Origin: Takifugu bimaculatus
Lineage: Eukaryota; Chordata; Actinopteri; Tetraodontiformes; Tetraodontidae
Length of the DNA stretch: 64,000 nucleotides
Assembly: GCA_004026145.2 (NCBI GenBank)
Contig: CP034990.1
Coordinates: 1,420,699-1,484,698, forward strand
Direction of reading: 5' to 3'
Positions 24,273-36,500 of the stretch are shown here, one piece after another. The position numbers and the translations under genes were made by a program. Below the pieces are notes generated by a model. That model worked only from the letters and a program-made list of their open reading frames with translations. It ran no database searches and was not told the DNA's origin. Position 1 is the first letter of the stretch; each line of letters begins with the position of its first letter.

Positions 24273-25087
24273 ATGTTTAGTTACTCCTCTGCCTCCTTCA
24301 GTGAAGGGAATAGGTGCAGAAAGTGTGCTTTATTTACGGCTATGGAGGCAAGACTTGCGAGCTTGAGACGCAGTTCCTCAGCTTGGAGTTAGCTGGAGTT
24401 GCGTCAGGTAGCCAGGAGAAGCTAGCTGCTGCGGAGCCGCCTAGCGTAGCTTCAGCTAGCGGCCCCCCGGCAGCAGCCGGCTCGCCAGGGCGGCTGGGTG
24501 ACGGTTCGCAGGAAGCGGAGCCCCAAACAAAGGCCCACGGTGCCCCACCACCCGCTTCCCGTGGCTCGTCGTTTTTCCCCACTCGGCGACACACGCTGAG
24601 AAACCGACCCTGGTAACTGGCGACTCTGTTTTGCGCTCCGTGAAGCCGACTCCAGCGACCATAGTTAAGAGCATTCCGGGGGCCGGAGCGGGCGACATAG
24701 AAGCAAATTTAAAGCTCCTGGCGAGACGTAAACGTAAATAAAGTTATTATTCACGTCGGAGCCAACGACACCCGGCTTCGTCAGTCCGAGGTGACCGAAA
24801 TTAACTTGGAGTCGGTGTGCAGCTACGCAAAAACGATGTGGGACTCCGGAGCATTCTCTGGTCCCCTCCCCAATCTGGCCAGCGAGGAGATGTTTAGCCG
24901 CATGTCGTCGCTTCGTCGCTGGCTGTCACGGTGGTGCCCCGAAAACCAGGTGGCCTTTGTAGACTATTGGAGCACTTTTTGGGGAAAACCTGGTCTGATT
25001 AGGAGAGACGGTGTCCATCCCACACGGGATGGTGCCTCTCTCATTTCTAGTAACTTGGCTAATTTTATGAGACCCAAAGTGACCTGA
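24273..25087 (+). pseudogene. L2 ORF1 remnant with SGNH esterase domain
   Basis: Starting at the ATG at 24273, the product begins MFSYSSASFSEGNRCRKCAL, a CxxC pair followed by a leucine-rich coiled segment (about 24340-24400). An alanine/proline-rich linker follows. The C-terminal half carries the SGNH hydrolase blocks: TGDSVLRS (catalytic GDS serine, about 24620), IPGAGAGD (block II glycine, about 24675), HVGANDTR (block III GxND, about 24755) and DGVHPT (catalytic D and H, about 25012). Such ORF1 esterase domains are known in CR1/L2-clade LINEs of fish. The frame is broken at least three times: near 24352, near 24612 and near 24738, where a stop falls just before the block III region. The stretch from 24791 to 25087 is still open and ends at TGA. 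Confidence 0.75.
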
Positions 25088-25289
25088 CAATCCAGGGTCC
25101 AGATCCAGGATGCAGAGTTGTGGTCTTACACACCTCTCTGCTGCTTCCATAGAACCCTCATCCACCAACAATAACATATTTAACACTATAGAGGTAGTCT
25201 CTGTTCCACGGTTAAAAGTTCACCAAGCACAGAGCAGGGGAGCGGTCAATCACCATAATCTTATTAAAATTAATACTAAAGCACAAGTT

Positions 25290-25523
25290 GGAGAAACCAA
25301 TATCACAATTAAGTGTGGACTGTTAAATATTAGATCTCTTTTGTGTAAATCCCTGTTAGTACACGACCTGATAGCGGATCATCACATTGATTTATTTTGT
25401 CTTACTGAGACCTGGCTTCAGGAGGAGGAGTGTGTTAGTTTAAATGAATCTACTCCTCCTACCCATCTTAATTATCATATTCCCAGTGTTACTGGTCGAG
25501 GAGGGGGAGTGGCAGCAATCTAG
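25290..25523 (+). pseudogene. L2 ORF2 endonuclease N-terminal fragment
   Basis: The frame at 25110-25523 contains the start of an APE-type endonuclease. It reads CGLLNIRSLLCKS (N of the first metal-binding block), then DLFCLTETWLQEEE (catalytic E in TETWL) and ends GRGGGVAAI at a TAG. The remaining endonuclease blocks (the SDH end) and the whole reverse transcriptase palm are absent because of the deletion that follows. As part of ORF2 it would nick target DNA for reverse transcription; here it is inactive. Confidence 0.75.
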
Positions 25524-25526
25524 ACA

Positions 25527-26335
25527 GAGAAGTTAGTGAAGCTTCAGACCTGTCTTAAAGACATAAAGTCCTGGATGTCTTCAAATTTCCTCCTCCTTAA
25601 CTCAGGAAAAACTGAGGTCATGGTGTTTGGTCCTGAACCTCTCAGGGATAGATTAGATCACATGATCATTCTAGATGGTATCCCATTAACATCTAGTCTC
25701 TCTGTGAGGAATCTAGGAGTAACTTTGACCAAAATCTCTCCTTCAACTCACACATTAAAACAGTCTCTAGAAGTGCCTTTTTTCTCCTGAGGAACATCAC
25801 AAAAATTAGGAAGCTACTGACGCGGCATGATGCTGAAAAGTTAATTCATGCATTTGTTCCTTCCAGGCTGGACTATTGTAATTCTTTATTATCAGGGTGT
25901 CCAAACTCCTCTTTAAGAAGCCTCCAGCTGATCCAAAATGCTGCAGACAGAGTTCTGACAGGTATTGACAAAAGAGATCACATGACTCCTGTACTGGCAT
26001 CTCTTCATTGGCTGCCCGTTAAATTTAGAATAATTTTTAAAACCCTTCTTTTGACCTACAAGGTCCTCAGAGGCCTAGCTCCATCCTACCTGGAGGAGTT
26101 AGTGATACCTTATCAGCCCAATAAACCGCTCCGCTCTCAGAATGCTGGTCTACTTGTGGTTCCCAGAGTTTCTAGGAGTAGAATGGGGGGCATTTAGGTA
26201 CCAGGCCCCCCTGCTATGGAACCAGCTCCCTGTCCAGGTACGGGAGGCTGACTCCATCGCTACTTTAAGATCAGGCTTAAAACCTTCCTCTTTGAAAAAG
26301 CTTATTGTTACTAATTCTGTATTTCCAGTTATTAC
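25527..26335 (+). pseudogene. L2 ORF2 C-terminal part after the RT core
   Basis: Just after the deletion junction the reading resumes at LQTCLKDIKSWMSSNFLLLN and SGKTEVMVFGPE, the thumb-side region of L2-type reverse transcriptases. Next come RLDYCNSLLSG and LQLIQNAADRVLTG, then HWLPVKFRIIFKTLLLTYK, and finally LLWNQLPVQVREADSIATLR. These are recognisable L2/CR1-clade ORF2 C-terminal motifs. Frameshifts occur near 25790 and near 26195, so no single frame spans it. The FADD-type catalytic box is missing, having fallen in the deletion. Confidence 0.8.
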
Positions 26336-26477
26336 CATAGACAGACAAATTATCATACTTACGGGGGTCGTCTAATCGTTAGGTCACATCTTAGCTGTGC
26401 TGTTATAGGCCGAGGCTGCCGGGGTCCGGAAACATGATCACCTGACAGGCCTCTGTCACCCCACTGGGTCATGGTTT

Positions 26478-26547
26478 CCTCTCTCCTCTCCTCTCCTCTC
26501 CTCTCCTCTCCTCTCCTCTCCTCTCCTCTCCTCTCCTCTCCTCTCTC
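26478..26547. repeat. CCTCT pentanucleotide microsatellite
   Basis: About 14 units of CTCCT inside the L2 3' untranslated region. A second tract of the same unit occurs at 60965-61010. Confidence 0.95.
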
Positions 26548-27970
26548 TTTACCCACCCCCCCATCAGTAGGAGGGTCCCCCCTACATGAGCCTGGTCCTG
26601 CTCAAGGTTTCCTCCTGTTAAAGGGGAGTTTGTCCTGCCACTGTTGCTTGTTGGGGGTCTGGCCCTGGGATTCTGGAAAGCGCCTTGAAACAATTTTGAT
26701 TGTAAAAGACGCTAATTTTTTTATTGTAAAATTTTGATTGTAAAAGACGCTGTTTGATTGATTGATTGATTGATTGATGTGCCAGAACACCTTTGAGCAC
26801 CTTTGGGTTTAAACTGACCCATTGTGAAGGGTTAGGGTTAGTGCGTACATCAGATTTAGACATTAGATCACTTCTGTATGTCCGAGTGGTCTGAAAATAC
26901 ACAAACCTGCGCATAACTGAAAGTGACCAACTGATTCTGATGACTTGCACATCCCAGCCGCTTGGGGACGTGATGCACAGCAGGACAATCTTCACTTGAC
27001 TTTGTTGACAGTGTTCTTTCAGCGTGGTTCATTTTCAAGGCTAATGTCATTCAGCTCAAACCCTTCAGTTGTCTTTCAGATGACACCTGAACAATGAGCA
27101 TATATCAGTCAAACAATAGTTCAAGGGAACAACATCTTCTATGTTTGTACAATAAATAGAATAGAATAAAACTATTAGTTCAAACATATTTACAGAATGT
27201 TTGTCATTGCATCCGCACCTAAATCCAGTACTTTTTCATCTTCATAATAAGCACAACACAATGTAAGGCTTTAAATCTAGATACACTCAATGAACCATTC
27301 TAATATTTATGAAGTTTTTAGCAAATTTGACAAAGACTTTGGAAACAAAAGTAAAATGTAAAACAAAGTTACAGTGGGGAGTATTTCAGTGGTCAGTTTA
27401 ACCTATATGGCTCACCTTTCAACGTGCACATTGCCTGCAATAATGTTGAATATTTCAGTTTTCAAGTGTCGCTTATTACTGTCAGACAGTTAAATCACCA
27501 AGAAAGGCTTCAACATCCCCAAAAAAAAGAGGCAGTGACCAAACAATTATTTTAAGATGCACAGGGGAGCATTCGGAACAACTTTCTGACAGTTTCATCA
27601 TGCATTACTACATGATGGTTCCTCCCATAATTGACATCTTTTGGCTTTGATCAAAGCCCAAAACAGGGTTGTGACATTCTGAAAGAAGTGTTTCAGATGA
27701 TTTCAGTGACAGAGATCATGGTTTCGAGACAGTGCTTCAAAGGAGATAATGTGTAAGCGAGTGTGAGTGTGAACGCGGCAACGCGCACGCTTGTGGGCCG
27801 CTAACGCTGACATTTGTAATGCTAATGGTGTACAAGTGAAAAATACTCTTTACAAGCTACAACACTTATTTATAGATGATGTCATTGTTTAATCCGCCCT
27901 ATCAAGTCAGCCGTTCAGATTAAATGACTTTCAGGCCTGATGTGCATATTTCATCATGCCTGTTTGTTTT

Positions 27971-28012
27971 CCTCCTCCTCCTCCTCCACCTCTTCCTCCT
28001 CCTCCTCGTCGT
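27971..28012. repeat. CTC trinucleotide-rich tract
   Basis: Imperfect CTC/CCT repeats interrupted by ACC and TTC. Confidence 0.85.
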
Positions 28013-29149
28013 GATGAATCTGAGCTGTGCCCTTGTTGAGGCATTGTCTGTGGGGTTGCACAGTGAATCTGACTGATTGATGGCAGACAGTGGCTGTCAC
28101 CCCTGGAGAGTAAGCATTTCTGTGTTGTCTCCCCACTGAAGGTCCTGTTGAGCTTGTTAGGGGAGAAAACACTTTTTGTTTATGGGCGCTGTGACGGCAG
28201 CGGCTGACAGCTCCAGCTGAAGACGGGAGAGACGTCCTCACTCTCCGGTCTCTCTGTATTCGGTCCTCTGTCCCTGCTATCCTTGAGGCAGTCACTACCT
28301 GATGATGTCATAAAATTAGGATTTAGACTTAAATACAGCCTCTCTGGTCCGTGTGTGAATGCAAGTATTTATGGGCATTTCGGTGTGTGATAACGCTGCC
28401 GTCCTTCTCTACAGCAGCGTCCTTACAGTGTCGTAGCAAGCAGGGTACCGCCAGGTCGCTCGCTCTGTTCATTATCACTGACATGACAGCTCGCAGTTTA
28501 TTGGTCCCACCAGACAAAGTTATCCTCTGTTTCAGGCATCAATATTGAAATCAAATAGTCTGAGTGTCCTTTAATCAAGGTCATAGCATGATGGGGAAAC
28601 AGGAGTGAGCGTTTCATTTCATTTTGAATTGGAAAATTAAACTGAAAGAAGTAATTTTCACAACAGCATTTAAATGCTAAATTGAACCATCTCATTTTTG
28701 TGAAAATGCCAGGTTGCTCTCTCTGGGTGACAGCTCAGAATTTACCAGGAAGGACTGGTTCAGAGGAGCAAACTACCGCTCCACCTCTGCCTGGACATGA
28801 CTGTCTTGGTTGTTTTCTCTCTTCTCATCTATTTAACCTTAAAACTAAAAAAAACTTTCCAGTTTTAGCAATCTGTTAATGGCACCAAAGATCTTAAATT
28901 TCTGACAGTTGTTCTTCCCAACACATCCAAAATGGCTAATTCTGCCACGAGCACCACAGATCCAGTTATATACTGGCATGGTCGCATTCCCCCTCACATC
29001 CTCCATCACTAGCTGCCAATGAGCTTCCAGCTAGTGCTACTCAGCTATGTTTAGCTATGTGTCTTACTCTTGTACACTTGCTGTTTAATGTTCTTGTATT
29101 GAATGTTGTTTGGTTATCGCCATTTCCGTGTTTCTGTTTCCCCTGTTGC

Positions 29150-29455
29150 TTGTCTTTCAGGGATGTGTTGAGGAGGGCGTGCAGGATTGCAGGGACAGCA
29201 GGAGACACACCTGCAGCTCACTTTACCAACTTGCCAGATGTTTGCTTCTTCAAAAGTTCCCCCTATAAACTGATGCTGTGTTCCTTGTGTTTTCCCATTG
29301 TAATTCCCAGTGTCGGACAGTCTTCCCATCTACTCTATTTTGTTAGTCTGCATATGCTGGCCAGACCACTAGTAAACTGAGCTTTCCTTTTAGTTTTGGG
29401 TTGATTAAACCTTTGGAATACCTTAGAAGCTTGTTTCTGCATTTTCGGGACCCAG
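29150..29455 (+). repeat. unclassified fish interspersed repeat (retroelement end?)
   Basis: The sequence ends in a TTTTGGGTTGATTAAACC block (about 29395) followed by CTGCATTTTCGGGACCC (about 29437). This resembles a recurrent 3' end of teleost retroelements, where GATTAAA/AATAAA precedes a CTGCATTTGGGTCC word. I could not place it in a named family and the limits are guesses. Confidence 0.3.
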
Positions 29456-31539
29456 TACTTCTTTCAATCTTCAGCAGTCACATATTTCAATTTTAATTGA
29501 TGAAAATATAGTTTATACCCCAATTGAACCAAGTCATAGCTTCCACAATCATTTCCCATGAAATGACCTTATATCAGCTTCCTGTTTTGCTGTAAAAAAG
29601 TAGAATTATGCACTGAGACACGATCTGAGGCCTTTGGAGCTTTTGGAAGGGCTTAAAGCAGGTAAATAAATCCCATCTTAAATTAACTAAGTTAAAAGTG
29701 CTTCAACATGTACTCTGCTCCCTATTTTGAAGCCTCCCCATTCTTCTATTCATGTATTCATCTCAGCTGGGAAATACTTCAGGCAAAGCCTTTTCCAGTC
29801 CCAGCTGAGCTCGCCAGAGAGGGCTAAGCGTGTGTCTTTGTCGGTGTGTATTTTAAGAGGTGTTGTGGCAGCGCTGTGGAAGTTGCTGTAGTCCGCGGCC
29901 ATGGGAACACCAACCAAAATGGAGTCATCTGCCGTTAGTTCCTGAAGTCCTCGTGTCCAAATGCCACAAAAGTCACTTGTGCCTTTCTGATGTGTGCGGG
30001 AACCCAAGAGTCTCTGTTCATCTGCCAGGACCATCGCTGTGTCTCTAAAAACGAGGTGCTCGATGTTCCCCCAGTAGTCCAGTGTGGGTGGAGGGGGAGA
30101 GTGGGCTGTAGGAAAGCTCCCTGTGAGCCACGGACAGGGAAAGACTTCAGATTCCTGCTGATGTACAAACTGCCATTTAGAATAAAAGCAACATGAAAGT
30201 GATCTTTGATGTTCAAGGGGGTTACCTTGCTCCCGACAACAACACAGGCAGCAACACGGGGTCAGCAAGGCTTTTGAGCCTTTGTGGACACAGGTGCCCC
30301 CTTCCCCTGAACAGCATGACCTGCTAAACCAACCAGTCTTATTCCAATATAACATTTAAATAGAGCTTTCATTGAGCATTCATGCATGTGATTTTGATGG
30401 AAAAAGACAATCTTGATCTTAATCAGCTCATAATACCATTGAAGGGTTCATGCCTTTGAAAGACTGTGAGTTTGAAGAAGAATTTTGAGTAACTTTAAAT
30501 GCAGACGCCATCATTCATGGAGACAGAGCTCAAACTTCCTGCAGATGAGCAAATATTCCGGAATTGATGTTAATATTCACTCAGCACTGGATGAAGAAAC
30601 AGGTATTTTAAATAAAAAATAAAAAATTCAGAATGATTTCCACGTCTTTTGGATGCTTTTAGCTATTGCAACAAACAGGCTAATAGACAGGAGTGGCTGA
30701 TTTGTCCCCTTTAAGTGTGAATTGTTAATTTAAGGAATGTTGTTCCAATGACAGACAGAAGGCAAATATCCTGCTGAAGACACAACGTAAAAAGAGCAAA
30801 CGGATGAGTGGAAACCAACATTAGTAAACAGAGGTGATGGATGGGGCGTGATGTCATGGCCACTTTCAAGGCGGCCCAAACCTCATTTGCACCATTATTC
30901 ATATACTGGGTTCCCACTTTTTATTGATGGGAAAGTTTGCGGTTGTTGACCCCAAAACAGTCCTGTTATATTTATGCCAACGGCACAAGTCTCCCCTCAA
31001 ACGTCTATCACTGTCATGAAACCAGCTGTGAAGAACTTTGCTCCTAAGCAGGTTTGGGGGCTTTGCGAGTGTTCACACCCTGTCCTGAGTTTAGCACTCT
31101 GAAGGCATTTCTGTCCAAAATAGCTCAGAATTCAAAGCACGTAGGCAGCACTTCATGCTTCAGAGAGTTTTTAAAATGCAAGTTTTGTGAAGAGCAACAA
31201 TATATCGCTGGAGAGGTTGTCTGTTTGCCACATGCTTGTCTGAAAGGTGAACTTTCAGAGAAGGAGAAGCAAACGGAGATCAAAAGTGCAATCACATGGG
31301 ATCCTGGACCAAGGAGAACTTCAGAGCGGAGAAAAAAAAGAAGCATTTCTCCTCCTTCAATGCATTGCTTATCAGACTTCGCTATAAAGCTCGCAGCGGA
31401 AAATGTCAGTATGTGTGGTGTATGTGCAGGATGTGCACACGAATTGTGTGTGAGAAAGAGAAGCGGAAGCAGGCAGGTAGCATTGTAGCAACATGATTGC
31501 GTCCCTTGATCTTTCCCATGGCAAGAACAAGACCTCAAT

Positions 31540-31990
31540 CTCTCACTATCTCCCCTTTAATCAAATCCCCAGCTTTTTTGCCTCCCTGCCACAAAACTGT
31601 CACAGGCTGAAAATAAGCCCTTTCCTTATCAAAGAGCCAAAGGTTCAATTGATTCCCAGGCAAGGCGAATTTTATTCAGAAACTTTGATGCACACCAAAA
31701 GGATAGAGAAAACACCTGCATCCCCCATCAGGCAAATTACTTCTGACTTTTAATTTATTTCGGGAGGAAATGGAATGCTACATCCTAACCACAGTCAATA
31801 GCGGGACTAGGGAGGAGAGGGGTAATCAGGCGGCTCACCAACTCCAAGGCCTCCTTCCTGTCACTTTCAATAGCCCTTCAGACCACACAATCTGCTTGGC
31901 CTGATATGCTCACGCCATTCTCCAATCCAGAGCTGTAGCCATCTCTACCGCTTCTTCCTCCTCCACTTTTGCCTCCATGTCCATCCTAAT
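31540..31990. promoter_or_regulatory. candidate conserved non-coding element
   Basis: A long stretch without simple repeats, of balanced composition, with words such as TTTATTTCGGGAGG, CCTTTAATCAAA and a TCCCATGGCAAGAAC start. It looks unlike the surrounding AT-rich drift. This is inference from texture only; multi-species alignment is needed. Confidence 0.2.
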
Positions 31991-32085
31991 AACAACTGAA
32001 CGCTTCCACACACCCTCGGTGCCCCACAAATCGCACAAAAAAACCCCAATAGTTCATCTATTGCAGGGGAATAAGATTATATTTG

Positions 32086-32960
32086 CACTCACGGCCACCT
32101 TGTTAGGGTCCACCTAGCTAGTAAAAGTTTGGACCCACTTTTGCTTTCAGAACTACTTAATTCTTCATGACATCAATTCAACCAGGTGTTGGAAACATTC
32201 CTTAGAGATTTCGCTCCATATTGACATGAGAGCATCACACAGTTGCTGCAGCTCTGTCAGCTGCACATCTACAATGATGTGAAACTCCCTGGTGACTCTG
32301 GTGGAGGCCACTGGAGTACTGTCAACTCATTGATCCGGTCCAGAAACCAGTGTGGGATGATTTGTGACCTGATGCATCATCCTGCAGGAAGTAGCTATCA
32401 GAAGATGGTTCCCTGTGGTCATAAATGGACAAACATGGTCAGCAACAACACTCAGGGAGGCTGTGATGCTTAAATGATGCTCAGTTGGTACTAAGAGGCC
32501 CAAACTGGGCCAATAAAATACTCCCCACACCTGAACCGTTGAGACCAGGCAGGATGGATCCATGCTTCCATGCTGTTGACAGCAAATTCTGACCCGACCA
32601 GAATGTTGCAGCTGAAATCCAGACTCATCAGACCAGGAAACATTTTCTAATCTGCTATTGTCCAGTTTTGTTGAGCCTGTGAGAATTGTAGCCTCACTTT
32701 CCTGTTCTGAGCTGAAAGGAGGGGGAACCGCTGTGGTCTCCTGCTGTAGCCCACCTTCTTCAAGGTTCCACATGTCCAGAGAGGGCATTCTGAATTCCAC
32801 AGTTGTAACTTGCAGTTATTTGGGTTCGTATTGCCTTTCTATCATCTTGAACCAGTCTGCTCATTCTTCTCTCAGCTTTCACATCAAAAATACATTTTCA
32901 ACCGCACAACTGCCACTCACAAGATAAAATTCCTTCCAAAAATGTTCTATTCTTACATTT
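32086..32960 (-). mobile_element. Tc1/mariner-type transposon, degraded, one end missing
   Basis: The left end, CACTCACGGCCACCTTGTTA at 32086, matches the terminal inverted repeat of a well-known fish/amphibian Tc1-like element that normally ends in GTGGCCGGTGAGTG. The minus strand carries its transposase in pieces. The 157-codon frame at 32327-32800 contains NVSWSDESGFQL, the WSDES block bearing the first catalytic aspartate of the DDE/D domain. GSMDPSCLVSTVQ and SIVADHV-like blocks follow. The DNAPCH-type second block is frameshifted into unrelated residues. The element fades out near 32960 without a matching right terminal repeat, so it is truncated and inactive. Confidence 0.8.
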
Positions 32961-35900
32961 AGTTTCTTTGTGTATTCTCAACATGTGGTCTTCAGTTAGC
33001 TCACCTGTAGTTATTGTTGTTGTATGTTGAGTGTGTTATTTTGTATTGTGTTCTATTGCTACCCATTGATGGAACATGATGTGCAGCACACTTCTTATAT
33101 GGCATCAAATGGGACAGGTGCTCCTGGCTCTTTGGCCAGCAGGTGAATAAAGATTGGCTTGTCCCGAGCGTCCCTGGCTTCAAGTTCTATCTACAAGCCA
33201 TTTGCTGTTCTGGTGCCTAATGAAACTCTCTGAGAGGAGATTAAATGGAAAAGAAGGACGGAACAATAACCATTTCCAGTCACCTTCATTTTGCCTCATC
33301 TGTTAGCTTACTGGGCTGTTTCACCGTGGCAGCCGTTGGTAACAATTCTTCAGTTTGGCTCATGAAGGGAGGCAGGAACATGCACTCGTGATTAGAACTG
33401 TCACAGGAACAGCACATGAAAGACGCAACGGAATCAACATGGACGGAGTCTTGTGCTATTTACTCATTAAAGGACACGTTGAGAAATGTGCTGTAAGGGA
33501 TGCTGTTAGCCATACAGCTGCTGCCAGTTCAAATGCACATGCTGCACAGGGGTTCAGTCAGATTTATTTGCTGTTTCTATGAAGGATGTCAGGCCGTGAT
33601 GCATCATCAATCATGGTGCCACACTGGCTCAAGCTCTGGGAAAACACTGTACCTTTAGAATTTTAAACAGTTTTGACTTTGGTATATGGATAATGGCTCG
33701 GGTCCCCTTTTCCTCCAAAAGCAGCGCATGTTCTGTCTCGTCTCAACAAAGTGCAGAGAATTTAACCTTGCCTGATGGCAGATTTTACATCCTAGTCTAA
33801 TCTCATTTCAATCAATTGGATCCCTTTACAGGAGATCTTTTAACTAGAGGAGGAAAGCTTTTAACTGGTTTCAAAATAGAGCACAATGATATTGGATCCA
33901 GTCTGATGGCTAAAGCCACCTTTGAAACTTAAGACGTGAAGATCTCCACAGTAAATGTGTGAACTTATCAGTCCTTCAGTGGCTTTCCTCCTCTCCTTTG
34001 AATACTGTTGTCTATTGATTGATGATCCATTATTCTTGAATTTCATTATGTGGGTAGAAGAGTATCAGTAAACAACATAAGTGACGTTTGCAACTCTGGA
34101 AGAACGTAGAACCATTAGGAAATAGCATCGAAGTGCTCCTTTCCTGCCCATACATATATTTTAGACAATATTCCTTTTGTTATAGCTTGTCATGTTTCGG
34201 AAATGTGCCAAACATAAGACATATAATGATACATATTACACAAAAAAGCTAAATTAGGAACCCTTCTCTCAGGAAATAGTTAAAAAAAAGTTTTTTTTAC
34301 TCTATTGACATGTATTCTGAGTATAAAATCATAAAATCTGTGAAGCTTTTAGGTCTGATCAGCTCTCCAAGCTCTGCCTGACGGTGAATGGTTTCATCTG
34401 CAGCATCTCAATTGTCTGGATCCACTCCTTGATACTACAAAGATGACCTCCGCTGACACAACCTGCACATCACACAAAAGACACGGCATCAGCAACCACC
34501 TCACTCTTTTGCTGAAGGACACGTGGGCATGGAGACAGCAGGGAGATGGGAGTGGACCAAAGACCTTTGTCCTGTCTTCCGCCAGGGCCACGGCCTCCTC
34601 ATATGTGAGGTTTGTCCTGTTTAATTTTTATGTATTTACATTTATTAACACTTTGAAAGCTCTAACAGAACATCACCCACAAACTACACACACGCCTGTG
34701 ACATAATGAGGCAAACATCAGGGAAACTTTGCCTACAGACCTTTATTTCTCATATTAAATGACCTATATTTGGTCAACAATCATGCACTTTACAACGGGT
34801 GACCTTGTTAGACTCAGAATACTTTATCAAGTACTACAGTATAATGTGTGCTGTAAGGAGTAGGAAAATAACAATTTTCCATCTAAACTGTGCCAATTTG
34901 CTTGGATACACAGTTAAATTCCAATGCTTGTGTGTCTTACCATTGTGTAGTTTCGTTAAGTAGCTACCATAGACTCCTATAAAACAGGCGGCAGAGGCAC
35001 AGCGAGGCCTTGAGAACTTTAATATAGAAAACATGAGTGAAGATTCAGGCCACTTTTGTATAATTGAATTTCTCCTCGACTGATAAATTAATGTAGCACA
35101 TATTAACACAGCTGATTTATCTTTGCCTCCTTTGTGTTATTTGCTGCTAGTTAGCGTTTGACGGATGGAGCTTTTCACTGTGTGTAAACATGATATGTTA
35201 GGGGAAAACGTCTAATAATGACATTTAATGAGTCCCTGCTTTGACTTTATGAATATTCCAGACAATTAAAATGTTGCAGTCAGCTGTGAATGATGTCCTG
35301 TGAACGTTGACGTTCGAGTGATGGTCTTTGAGACAGAAACGCCTGTTTTTACCTCTCCCACGTTCACAGAGACTACGAGCATCACACTCTTCTCTTTATG
35401 TTCACTAGGCACACTTTATTGCACATTACAAAAGCGACACTGACATGTTTTTGTTCATGAATAATAAGATTATCTGCGACACACCACACAGAAGCAAGCA
35501 GAGCTTTCCTGGGCTGTATAAAGCCAAGGCTTTACCCCCTGCTGAGGAGGCCTATCATCTTTATGTTATCTATTTTATCTGGCTGTCTCTGTCACTTTCC
35601 AGCTCTTTTCCTCTCGCTCCCCGTGTGGTATGATGTTCTTCCCTTTCTCTGTCAGACGTGGTCCCTGGAGTTCAGAGATGGAGAGTTTATCATGGTTTTG
35701 TGTCTCATTACTGACAGCAGACTGAAGTAAAGGCACCAAGATCAAAACATCTGTTAATTGCATAAAAGCGAGGCAAACACGGATAATTATTACAGGGAGA
35801 AGGAGGTGGCGGCGCCCTCTGTGTTTACACTCCCAACCCTCCTGTCAACAGCATATGAGGAAAAGCTACGCTGCTGCTTTTTTCTCTCTTTGTTTACTTG

Positions 35901-36262
35901 TCTGTCTCCGTCGTTGCTAGTGCAGTTTAAGTAGCTTCTGCAGCATCTACAGCATCAGGGAATTTAATCTGCTTGTGTTGAAGAACGGGAGGTTGAAAAC
36001 AGGAAATGAAACATGTGACTTACTCCTGCTTATTTATTTAGTCTATACACGCCGCAAACACCAAGAGTAATAGCCTTTATTTAGCAGCAGCATAAAAAAT
36101 AAATAGGCATTTTGTTTGATGTGATGGGTGAAAAAAATGGGTTTTGAAAGCTGCTGATTTTTAAGGAGCAGTTTTTATTTACCAATGACGAAAACATACA
36201 GTTGCAATCTATTTTTTCATAAATACAGTAAAATATGCACATATTTCTACAGCTTCTCTCTT
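32961..36262. other. gene-free unique sequence
   Basis: No gene or clear repeat. AT-rich vertebrate non-coding DNA with short unconserved open frames. Confidence 0.55.
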
Positions 36263-36387
36263 AGATTTAGATTCACTTTATTGCCAATGTACAGCAAACA
36301 TACAACACAATTATTTTTATTTCAAGTCTAGATATTACAAAATGGAAATGTAGAATAAATACATGCTCGCATCTACGCAGTAGAGAG

Positions 36388-36440
<53 letters not shown>

Positions 36441-36500
36441 CACGTTAACGTGTGCAGTTAAAAAGGGGTAAAAGTGCTCAGAAATCATTGCACAAAGCAG
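36263..36500 (-). repeat. retroposon 3' tail with CA microsatellite
   Basis: On the minus strand the unit ends in TGTACATTGGCAATAAAGTG (at about 36274-36293), a frequent fish retroposon terminus with an AATAAA-like signal. Inside it, 36389-36439 is a CA run of about 25 units. It is followed by the 14-base palindrome ACACGTTAACGTGT at 36440-36453. Family not identified. Confidence 0.45.
36389..36439. repeat. CA microsatellite
   Basis: Perfect (AC)n of about 25 units. Confidence 0.95.

Larger units (their letters stand above)
24200..26778 (+). mobile_element. L2/Maui-type LINE with central deletion
   Basis: A non-LTR retrotransposon in plus orientation. It contains in order: a 5' region; ORF1 with a CxxC start and an SGNH hydrolase domain; the first part of the ORF2 endonuclease; an abrupt jump near 25525; the ORF2 region after the reverse transcriptase core; and a 3' untranslated region ending in (TTGA)n at 26757-26778. 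ORF1 and ORF2 both carry frameshifts, so the copy is dead. The 5' limit is uncertain. The 3' end shares words with the two smaller copies at 21.9-22.0 kb. The last 20 bases of its tail sequence (TTTTGATTGTAAAAGACGCT) occur twice, at 26694-26713 and 26732-26751, as a small tandem duplication. Confidence 0.85.
26779..32085. other. gene-free sequence with minor repeats
   Basis: No gene was recognised. Contents are unique AT-rich sequence, a CTC-rich tract at 27971-28012 and an unclassified repeat near 29150-29455. The 201-codon minus-strand frame at 29750-30355 has no domain, and its overlapping frames in other phases are similarly open; I treat it as chance. Confidence 0.5.

Noticed and set aside
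26359..26737. Frames encoding EERRGEERRGE and LLSSPLLSSP repeats
   Set aside because: Translations of the CCTCT microsatellite inside the L2 3' untranslated region.
29750..30355. 201-codon minus-strand frame with cysteine-rich part
   Set aside because: No domain or splice signals that I can recognise, overlapping open frames in other phases, and no repeat match; most likely chance.
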